The notes beneath the pieces were generated by a model. That model searched no databases and was not told where the DNA came from. It saw only the letters and a program-made list of their open reading frames with translations. A program made the position numbers and the translations under genes. Positions 46,224 through 53,968 of a stretch of 64,000 bases of DNA are shown one piece after another; the stretch's first letter is position 1, and each line of letters begins with the position of its first letter. Source of the stretch: Tetraselmis striata (Eukaryota; Chlorophyta; Chlorodendrophyceae; Chlorodendrales; Chlorodendraceae); the NCBI GenBank assembly GCA_006384855.1, contig VCJN01001123.1:1-64000 (forward strand). Reading direction: 5' to 3'.

Positions 46224-49200
46224 TTTTTTTTTTTTTTTTCGCCCCCGGGACAGGACTGGCACCAGTGAAACCCTTGCAGCGTCTCTACGACGGCCGTTTA
46301 GGCAGCAATCCAGTTACGGAAAGCCCTGGGTAGGCGACGCTCCGTTATAGTCATCAAGCAAATTGCCGAAGCATTTCGCAAGACTAATTGGAGGCCAGTG
46401 ACGGAATTTCCAACACTGTTGGATCACCGTCTAAAACACTGCCATCAAAATACCCGGCACTGACCACGAAAGGTCCGCCCTACCCGTTTGGGCGTCGGCC
46501 CATTCGAGTAATGCGAGTTGGGGCAAGCCCCAACCCGCGGAGCAAAGCATTTCGGGAGTGCGATACATGTGCAACAAAAAAGGCAATGTGAGGGAGGGCC
46601 TGACGCCATAGCTGGAAAAATTTCCCATTCCCAGTAAAATCCAGGGCGCCGTGAAGGGAGGGGGGGACCCCGCCCAAAATAAAGGCAGTTAAGTCCTCAG
46701 GTGTTGACGCACTAACCTGACTACTAATAAAATCCCTGAACTCCGGAACTAACAACCCAAAATTATGACGGTGATACCCCCACCGCGGGCACTCCACCAA
46801 CATATGTTCGATAGTCTCAGATTCACCTCCGCCACATGCAGGGCAGTGTTCAAGGAACCGCTCAGGCATGGCATGAATCCGGGCCAATCGGCGGGCAGTG
46901 GGAAATACTCGGGTGCGTAATTGTATCATAATGTGCAACCCGGCCACAACCCCCGCGGGGACACCCACACCGTACTGTGGCAACGGGTTTGACGCATAGG
47001 ACGCCTGGACATATATACCCCAGGTGTTATTGCGTGCTAACGATACCGACGATTCGTAACGCGCCCACACCGATGCCTTTACTAGTTTAGCGGCATCGCG
47101 CGCGGCTAGTGACCTCCACTCAAGTGGAAGGTGCGCCCCCTCAGCTAGCCCTACGTTCGCCCTAGCTAGTCGATCTAACCACCGCACAGTCCCCGACGTC
47201 CACGTGTTAGGGCGCGCCCGACTTGGCTGATCTACTAAATGGGTTATACATGTATTCAAGTCGGATGCTTTAAGGAACGCCCGAGCCCGTGCCGCAGCGG
47301 CCGTAGCCTCTATGGGCGCAATATCCAATTCCCGCATCATCGGTGCAGTGGCTACCCCAGGGGAGTTTTTACCTACCCCAATGAGGCAACGCAAGCACTG
47401 ATTGAGTACAGTTTGTAATTTATTTGCGCCGCTAGTTCTATCCATGCCCCATACTTCACACCCATAAGTTAAAACCGGCAGTACACAGGTTTTAAAAACC
47501 GACACACGCACATTAATAGGGATTATGTCCCGTCCACCGACTAATACCGAATCGAGCGCCTCAATAGCGCGTTTACCCTTCTTAACCCGGTCGTCTACTA
47601 TGTGTTGCATACCTAAATCCGACTTAATGACCGTACCCAAGTACCTATATTCATTTACAACCGGTACCCGTTCCCCCCCAAGCTGCCATCGGGCAGCTTG
47701 TTCGCGTAACGCGGTCTCGTCGGAATATCGGCCTAATGCCATCACCCCACACTTAAGTACCCCAAACCCCATAAAATGATCCTCCGCCCACTGCGAGAAG
47801 TGGGCGAACATGGCATGCAGGTTATCGAACGAGCCTGTGATACCAACAGCGTCGTCCGCGTATAACTGACCTGGCACCCTTAGTGGTTGCCTTGCCGCTA
47901 ATGTGTCAGTGCACCCTGGAACATCACATCCTAGATGTTCTACCCCATCGAATATATCGTTAATAAATATGTTAAATAGGATGGGGGAAGCGGGGCATCC
48001 CTGTCGGAGGCCACGCTCTATGGGTATGGGGTCTGATAGTGTTCCCGGGGCCACCCCTGTCTTGACCCGTACCATACTATCCCTGTATAAAGTTTTAATG
48101 AAGGTAAGCATATGACCCGAAACTCCTATGGCTTGTAGTTTTAGGAATAAAAGCTCATGAGGTACGGTGTCATATGCCTTCCTAAAGTCAATAAAACCCG
48201 CGTACGTGGGTAGACCTGCCGCTTGGCGACGAGCCGCGATATCGAACAAGCTGGCGACTTGCATGGGGCCCTCCTCATTCCGCATAAAACCCGCTTGCCA
48301 ACGGCGGATTATCCCTTTAGCTTGGCAGACGTCTTGCAAGCGTTGGGAAATGATGGTCATAAGGAGTTTCATAGCGGCACCCATAATCGAAATACCCCTA
48401 TAATTGTCCATAACGGTCGCGTCGCCTTTCTTGGGCACCGATACTATGGCCGAGCTACGCCACTGCTGGGGGATATAGTTCTTAGTCCATATCCCGTTAA
48501 TTAAGGCCAGCAATGCCTTGCCAAAATGGCTATTCGGGGCGTATATCGCCAATTTTAAAGCCTCTGCAGTGATCCCATCCTGCCCCTGGGCCTTATTATT
48601 TTTTAAACGCCTAAGAGCCTTGACTAGTTCCTCCCATGTTATATGCCCATTAATCCCGTTTAGTGCGGGGGCAATGGGTGGGGATGTACCGTGTCGGTGT
48701 TCCCACGCCGCACGGTATATCGCCACCCGTTGTGCTAGGGGGTGGGGGTCACGCAGCAGCTCCCGATAGTGCCGCGCCCAGCACGCATTGATTTCGCCCG
48801 GCTCGGTATGAAGTACCCCCGATACCGGATCGCGTACTGGCTGGTCGTTCGCGCCCTCGAATGAACCCTGCCCCTTACGGAGAGAGCGCGCCCACTTCCA
48901 GAACTCCCGTCTCCCACCACCCTTCTTAAAATCCTGAACCGCTTTTAGCACGGCCCGCTCCCTCTGGCGGCGGCGGTTATTACGTACTAGTGTCCGGACC
49001 CTATGCCGTGCAGCAGCATAATGTGCCGACGCTAGAGCGGCATCCCGAGGGCCCCTAGTCCCCCGGCACGCCATAAAGGCCATGCGCCGACGATTAATCG
49101 CACCTAGGATAGACCGTTGGAGCGGCGGCCCTAGGCCACGACGCCTGGGCTTGGTAACAGCCCCTACCCCACGCGCCGCCGACCATATTGCCTGGATAAA

Positions 49201-50486
49201 GTGGTCGGCGCCGGTGTCTAGGTATCCCCCCCCTCCCGAGGGCCCGCCGTCTACAGGTGGGTCATCTAGAGGGGTGAGCACCGCGAACGGATTAGCGGTG
49301 ACAAAATCGTGGAACGGCTTGGGCCATTCAGAGGGAGAGTCACCGTGGGCCGGTTTGGGAATGGACCTTGCAGACAGGCGTTCATGCAGGGGAGGTGGAC
49401 AGGCATCCTCACGGATGGCGCCCACGGGGAAAGAAGACAGGACAGGGAAGTGATCGGAGGTGTCCCAAGAGTAGTCCACCCATGCCGAGGGCGAGAGAGG
49501 GGGGGGAGGGCCTATGGTGGGAGGCCATGCGATGAAGTGGTCGAGAACGCGGCAGCTGCCCCTCCGGCAAGTACCCCGTTCGCGCGCCGATGCATCCCGC
49601 GGCCACATGGGCTTACCGCCGGGAAGGCACCGCCAACGCCTGAGTAGAGCCGTCAACTCCCTTTCATCCATGTTCCAATCCCCCCCCACCACAATCATAT
49701 CCCTCGGATAACTCGTCCGAAGCCGCGCCAACTCTTCGCGCAGGCGGTCCCGATACGGTTCCCCCTGTGAGCCGGTGGGCAAATAGGCCGAGATAAATAT
49801 AGTGGCCGCGGAGTCACTGCAACCTCCCCCCACCCGGACACAGGTCCAACATGGGTGGGGCGCGCCGACTGCCCGCGCCCGGTACGGCGACCGGACTAAT
49901 ACACAACACCCACGTTCCGATGCAACGCGGTCCCCGAACGAATAGTAGTCAGAGTACCCATTAAAACGCACTCGCATATCGGTCGCCCTAACCGTGGTCT
50001 CCTGAATGAGCAGAACATCTACAGATCGCTCGATCAGCAACGCGCCAACATCCTCCACCTTAGAAGACAACCCATTCACATTAAGCGTCGCAACGCACAG
50101 GTGGGCGGGCATGGGAGGGAGGGGAAAGGGCAAGGGGTGGGAGGGAGGGGGAGGGCGGGCGGCGTGGCGATCCCAGTACGAGCGGTGTTCCCGCAAGTAC
50201 CAACCCCACCGGCATGCAAAACGCTGTAAACGCTCGCGGACATGCGCACCCTGCCCTTGGGTATAATACACATCAAAGCGCACTAGCCCATCCCGCTGCA
50301 ACACACGATCGATCTTCGGAATGGCCGAGGGCCGGCCATTAAACGCCCGATCGACGCGGCTCCAAAAGGCAGGTAGTGGCGACGGGTCCCCCCAACAACA
50401 CACACGACGCAGGGACGCCCCAGCGCCCTCAGCCAAGTGCCCAACCGTCCAAGGGCGAACCCCCGTCACTATGACGGCTGCACCCG
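46224..50486 (-). mobile_element. Near-full-length LINE (non-LTR retrotransposon)
   Basis: The poly(A) tail (T run to 46238 on the plus strand) marks the 3' end. The 3' UTR shares CCTGTCCCGGGGGCG with three truncated copies in the window. The element interrupts the outer module of the Ginger-like right repeat. The empty site is readable from the copies at 43,779 and 44,166 (CGCCTGATATATCAGG), and GAT flanks both ends, at most a very short duplication. The large reading frame is intact. The 5' end joins host sequence inside an open frame with no start codon of its own, so the copy may be slightly 5'-truncated. The intact frame suggests a young insertion. Confidence 0.9.
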
Positions 50487-50556
50487 GATATATCAGGCAC
50501 GGCGCGTGTCGGCCTGTAATCAGATCATCATACACCATCCCTCGGTGGAATAGCAC
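46480..50556 (-). CDS. LINE ORF: APE endonuclease + reverse transcriptase + CCHC
   Basis: 1,358 codons open without a stop. The first 24 or so residues come from the flanking Ginger-like repeat. The first methionine inside the LINE is at 50112 (residue 149), just before the endonuclease (VATLNVNGLSSK). Endonuclease motifs are LLIQET (about residue 183), VGGDWNMD and DTSDHFPV (about 368). Reverse transcriptase motifs are KAQGQDGIT, YRGISI, FIDFRKAYDTVPHELL, RQGCPASPILFNIF and LYADDAV (about 899). A C-terminal CPACGGGESETIEHMLVECP zinc knuckle is near 1237. The segment before 50112 (YTQGQGAHVRERLQRFACRW) may be the end of an N-terminal domain. The domain order fits APE-type single-ORF LINEs of the L1/Tad type; exact clade not determined. 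It encodes the nicking and copying activities for the family. Confidence 0.92.
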   Translation of the reverse strand: MLFHRGMVYDDLITGRHAPCLIYPGAAVIVTGVRPWTVGHLAEGAGASLRRVCCWGDPSPLPAFWSRVDRAFNGRPSAIPKIDRVLQRDGLVRFDVYYTQGQGAHVRERLQRFACRWGWYLREHRSYWDRHAARPPPPSHPLPFPLPPMPAHLCVATLNVNGLSSKVEDVGALLIERSVDVLLIQETTVRATDMRVRFNGYSDYYSFGDRVASERGCCVLVRSPYRARAVGAPHPCWTCVRVGGGCSDSAATIFISAYLPTGSQGEPYRDRLREELARLRTSYPRDMIVVGGDWNMDERELTALLRRWRCLPGGKPMWPRDASARERGTCRRGSCRVLDHFIAWPPTIGPPPPLSPSAWVDYSWDTSDHFPVLSSFPVGAIREDACPPPLHERLSARSIPKPAHGDSPSEWPKPFHDFVTANPFAVLTPLDDPPVDGGPSGGGGYLDTGADHFIQAIWSAARGVGAVTKPRRRGLGPPLQRSILGAINRRRMAFMACRGTRGPRDAALASAHYAAARHRVRTLVRNNRRRQRERAVLKAVQDFKKGGGRREFWKWARSLRKGQGSFEGANDQPVRDPVSGVLHTEPGEINACWARHYRELLRDPHPLAQRVAIYRAAWEHRHGTSPPIAPALNGINGHITWEELVKALRRLKNNKAQGQDGITAEALKLAIYAPNSHFGKALLALINGIWTKNYIPQQWRSSAIVSVPKKGDATVMDNYRGISIMGAAMKLLMTIISQRLQDVCQAKGIIRRWQAGFMRNEEGPMQVASLFDIAARRQAAGLPTYAGFIDFRKAYDTVPHELLFLKLQAIGVSGHMLTFIKTLYRDSMVRVKTGVAPGTLSDPIPIERGLRQGCPASPILFNIFINDIFDGVEHLGCDVPGCTDTLAARQPLRVPGQLYADDAVGITGSFDNLHAMFAHFSQWAEDHFMGFGVLKCGVMALGRYSDETALREQAARWQLGGERVPVVNEYRYLGTVIKSDLGMQHIVDDRVKKGKRAIEALDSVLVGGRDIIPINVRVSVFKTCVLPVLTYGCEVWGMDRTSGANKLQTVLNQCLRCLIGVGKNSPGVATAPMMRELDIAPIEATAAAARARAFLKASDLNTCITHLVDQPSRARPNTWTSGTVRWLDRLARANVGLAEGAHLPLEWRSLAARDAAKLVKASVWARYESSVSLARNNTWGIYVQASYASNPLPQYGVGVPAGVVAGLHIMIQLRTRVFPTARRLARIHAMPERFLEHCPACGGGESETIEHMLVECPRWGYHRHNFGLLVPEFRDFISSQVSASTPEDLTAFILGGVPPSLHGALDFTGNGKFFQLWRQALPHIAFFVAHVSHSRNALLRGLGLAPTRITRMGRRPNG

Positions 50557-50643
50557 TCACCTTCTCCACCACGCGCACCTTTCCTCACAGTATAGGAATA
50601 TCGGTACGGGTAAGGTGCACTCTGCTGTGTAATCCTTACATCA

Positions 50644-52110
50644 TTGTCGTACTGTACCCAAACCCATCACCCGGCCCGGGCCGCCCGCTCGCGGGGTCGC
50701 TCGCCTTTCGGCTTCTTGGCCCGGTATACGGAGCTCCGCGGGCGCCGGGCGGAGCTCCCAGGACGAGGCGGCCGAACGGATGGCTCGCAGAAGCAGCTGC
50801 GTACCGTTGCGTTGGCCACCGGCGAGGCGCTGAGCGACGGCGACGTCAGCCCGGGCCCCGAGCTAGCCGAGCGACCGGAGCTGAAGGCGAACCGGCGGCG
50901 GTCGGTGGCGGATCAGCTTGGCGCCATCGCCAAGGGACCGGGGGGCGGGTCGCAAGGCCCACAAGCAGCTCTCACGACGAGGCGGTCAAAGATGGCGCAG
51001 GAGCAGCTGCATACCGGCGTGCCTGCGGGTGCGGCGCTGAGTGGCGGCATTGGCAGCCCCAGCGTCGAGGTCCTCACCGAGCGGCCGGAGCTTACGGCGG
51101 ACGAGTGGCAGGCGGTTGCGGAGCAGCTAGGGGCCACGGAGGGTGGGGGCAGCTGGAGCGGGGTGCTGCGACACGTCTGCACGGCGGCGCGCGAGGGCGT
51201 GGGCGGCGCGGCCGGCACATGCCGGATGGATCCGCGCGATTTCGCAGCAAGGTGGGAGCTGCTGGCGTGGGCGGCGGCGCAGACCTGCCCTCTGGTGGAC
51301 GACGAGCGAGTGCGCGAGGCGGCGGTGGAGAGAGGCGGGCTGGAGGCGATCCGGTGGGGAGTGGAGTCGCGCCGCTGGACGCTGTCCTCGAAGATCTGCG
51401 AGTGGGCGGCGATTGCGGGGCGGCTGCCGGTGCTGCAGTGGGCGAGGGCGTGGGGCTGCAATTGGGGCGAAAGGACCTTCGCTGCGGCCGCCCAGGGCGG
51501 GTGTCTGGAGGTGCTGCGGTGGATGAGGGCGCAGGGCTGCCCCTGGAACGAGTGGACTTGCGCCATGGCAGCCCAGGAAGGCCACCTTGACGTTCTGCAG
51601 TGGGCGAGGGAGCAGGGCTGTCCCTGGGACGAAGTCACCTGCGCCGAGGCTGCCGGAGAAGGAAACTTGGAGGTGTTGCAGTGGGCGCGGGCGCAGGGCT
51701 GCCCCTGGGATGCGCGCACCTGTTTGCGGGCGGCTGGGGGAGGGCATGTCGAGCTGCTGCAGTGGGCGAGGGCACAGGGCTGCCCCTGGGACGACCGAAC
51801 GTGCTTCTGGGCTGCCAAGGGAGGGCACCTAGCGGCGTTGCAGTGGGCGAGGGCGCAAGGCTGCCCCTGGGACGAATCGACCACCTTTGGCGCAGCTAGG
51901 GGAGGCCATCTTGAGGTGCTGCAGTGGGCGTGCAGGCAGGGCTGCCACTGCGATGAGTGGACCTGCATCGGGGCGGCTCAGGGGGGGCACCTTGGGGTAC
52001 TCCAGTGGCTGAGGGCGCACGGCTGCGTCTGGGATACGGTAGCCTGCACCTGGGCCGCACATAGTCATCCACGTCTTGCGGAATGGATCGAGGCAAACCG
52101 GCGCCGCTGA
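50644..52110 (+). CDS. Ankyrin-like repeat protein, 27-residue unit, intact
   Basis: Open single exon of 488 codons. An alternative start at 50992 (AAGATGGCG, 372 residues) is attractive because a degenerate copy of the following segment lies upstream. The N-terminal module LTADEWQAVAEQLG then SWSGVLRHVCTAAREG is shared with the gene at 61,195 and may be F-box-like. A degraded duplicate (LSDGDVSPGPELAERPEL then VADQLGAIA) precedes it. About ten repeats follow with the consensus GHLEVLQWARAQGCPWDERT C..AA. The period is 27 residues, not the usual 33. Such proteins are predicted scaffolds for protein contacts; the partner is unknown. Long reading frames on the opposite strand are shadows. No introns needed. 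Confidence 0.8.
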   Translation: MSYCTQTHHPARAARSRGRSPFGFLARYTELRGRRAELPGRGGRTDGSQKQLRTVALATGEALSDGDVSPGPELAERPELKANRRRSVADQLGAIAKGPGGGSQGPQAALTTRRSKMAQEQLHTGVPAGAALSGGIGSPSVEVLTERPELTADEWQAVAEQLGATEGGGSWSGVLRHVCTAAREGVGGAAGTCRMDPRDFAARWELLAWAAAQTCPLVDDERVREAAVERGGLEAIRWGVESRRWTLSSKICEWAAIAGRLPVLQWARAWGCNWGERTFAAAAQGGCLEVLRWMRAQGCPWNEWTCAMAAQEGHLDVLQWAREQGCPWDEVTCAEAAGEGNLEVLQWARAQGCPWDARTCLRAAGGGHVELLQWARAQGCPWDDRTCFWAAKGGHLAALQWARAQGCPWDESTTFGAARGGHLEVLQWACRQGCHCDEWTCIGAAQGGHLGVLQWLRAHGCVWDTVACTWAAHSHPRLAEWIEANRRR

Positions 52111-52369
52111 ATCTGTCCTGGGAATACTTGTATGAACAGTTGCAGCAAGTACGCACTTCATACATGTCGAGGATCGGCGCATCCGTTGGACAATCCGCTG
52201 ATCATCACTGGCTTCCAGATGCTATAGGATCTGCAACCCTGGGCAATCGGAACTTGATTTCTGCTTGTCAAGCAGATGCAAGATCCATAATCTGGCCGGC
52301 CAGCGGCCAACAAGCGGCGCCGTGTGACAACCCTCACGGTGTCTTGGTGACCACCACCATCACTTTTGC

Positions 52370-53660
52370 CACTTTTCCCATCGGCCTCACCACCATCATC
52401 ACCACCCTCACCCTCGCAGTTATCACTGCCATCACCATTACGATCACCACCACCCCCACCACCATCACCCTCAGCTTCACCGTCGTTACCGCCATCGCCA
52501 TCACCATTAGGCGCATCCTCTCGCTCACCCCCGGCACTACCGTCACCGTCACCACCTTCACCCTCACCAACACCACTCCCATCACCACCGTCATCACCAC
52601 CACTACCATCATCACCATCACATTCACCCTCTCGCTCACCCCCAGCACTACCGTCACCGTCACCACCTTCACCCTCACCAACACCACTCCCATCACCACC
52701 ACTACCATCATCACCATAACATTCACCCTCTCGCTCACCCCCAGCACTACCGTCACCGTCACCACCTTCACCCTCACCAACACCACTCCCATCACCACTA
52801 CCATCATCACCATAACATTCACCCTCTCGCTCACCCCCAGCACTACCGTCACCGTCACCACCTTCACCCTCACCAACACCACTCCCATCACCACCGTCAT
52901 CACCACCACTACCATCATCACCATCACATTCACCCTCTCGCTCACCCCCAGCACTACCGTCACCGTCACCACCTTCACCCTCACCAACACCACTCCCATC
53001 ACCACCACTACCATCATCACCATAACATTCACCCTCTCGCTCACCCCCAGCACTACCGTCACCGTCACCACCTTCACCCTCACCAACACCACTCCCATCA
53101 CCACCACTACCATCATCACCATAACATTCACCCTCTCGCTCACCCCCAGCACTACCGTCACCGTCACCACCTTCACCCTCACCAACACCACTCCCATCAC
53201 CACCGTCATCACCACCACTACCATCATCACCATCACATTCACCCTCTCGCTCACCCCCAGCACTACCGTCACCGTCACCACCTTCACCCTCACCAACACC
53301 ACTCCCATCACCACCACTACCATCATCACCATAACATTCACCCTCTCGCTCACCCCCAGCACTACCGTCACCGTCACCACCTTCACCCTCACCAACACCA
53401 CTCCCATCACCACTACCATCATCACCATAACATTCACCCTCTCGCTCACCCCCAGCACTACCGTCACCGTCACCACCTTCACCCTCACCAACACCACTCC
53501 CATCACCACCGTCATCACCACCACTACCATCATCACCATCACATTCACCCTCTCGCTCACCCCCAGCACTACCGTCACCGTCACCACCTTCACCCTCACC
53601 ATCATCACTCCCATCACCACCCTCCCCCTCAGCACCACTATCCGCATGATGATGATCATC
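52370..53660. repeat. Minisatellite with higher-order L-M-S organisation
   Basis: Eleven CACCAT/CACCGTC-rich units of three lengths, about 114 (L), 99 (M) and 96 bp (S), differ only at the CATCACCACC...ATCATCACCATAAC end. From about 52,514 the order is L M S L M M L M S L plus a variant last unit, giving a trimer period of about 310 bp. All unit lengths are multiples of three, so the array stays open in several frames: Thr/Ile-rich on plus, and Gly/Asp/Glu-rich or Val/Met-rich on minus. The upstream 140 bp (52,370-52,510) is a diverged version. Coding status is unresolved. Confidence 0.9.
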
Positions 53661-53784
53661 ATCATCAGCGAGCATCAACATCCGCAGAAGGTAGTAGAGG
53701 CTGATACTACCTACTGTTGCACGTTGCCACTGCCGATGTGGCTGTGGCCACTGACACACAAAAGCACAGCGATCACGAGCTTGA

Positions 53785-53789
53785 TTACA
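53785..53789 (-). promoter_or_regulatory. TGTAA poly(A) signal of the carboxypeptidase gene
   Basis: TTACA on the plus strand (TGTAA on the minus strand) lies about 180 bp past the stop of the carboxypeptidase gene, the spacing expected for the chlorophyte signal. Confidence 0.5.
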
Positions 53790-53968
53790 CCATTCACGCC
53801 CAATGGCAGGCTAATCCATGATGGCTTCATACTCGACGAGATGCCCCGCCTATAGACGGGCCCTTTTGGTCGCATCCCGCACACAGGAAAGCGGGGGGCG
53901 TCAAGTCCCGGCTGAGCCCACCGCCGACGTTCCCGGGATCAGATGAAACACCCCTCTCGAGGAGATGC

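Larger units (their letters stand above)
44166..50589 (+). mobile_element. Ginger-like DNA transposon with long TIRs, broken, host to nested LINEs
   Basis: Ends are TGTGAGGAAAGGTGCG (44166) and the inverse at 50589, fitting the TGTNR...YNACA termini reported for Ginger elements. Each long inverted repeat has an outer module of about 220 bp and an inner module of about 270 bp (left 44387-44656, right about 45,705-45,978). By eye roughly nine in ten inner positions match, suggesting a moderately old insertion. Between them lies a Ty3/gypsy-related integrase gene. The right outer module is split by two LINE insertions (45,987-46,100 and 46,224-50,486). There is no reverse transcriptase, gag or direct LTR belonging to this element, which argues against an ordinary LTR retrotransposon. 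It looks broken. A target duplication was not found. Confidence 0.65.

Noticed and set aside
50913-51968. 351-codon minus-strand reading frame opposite the intact ankyrin-like gene
   Set aside because: Shadow of the repeats on the plus strand, created by repeat periodicity and high GC.
52500-53650. CRISPR array
   Set aside because: Units are contiguous repeats without unique spacers, in eukaryotic DNA.
52083-53855. 590-codon Thr/Ile-rich plus-strand reading frame and two long minus-strand frames
   Set aside because: All arise because minisatellite units are multiples of three. None has a start context, domain or non-repeat extension that favours it. The acidic minus-strand frame is left open as a possibility only.
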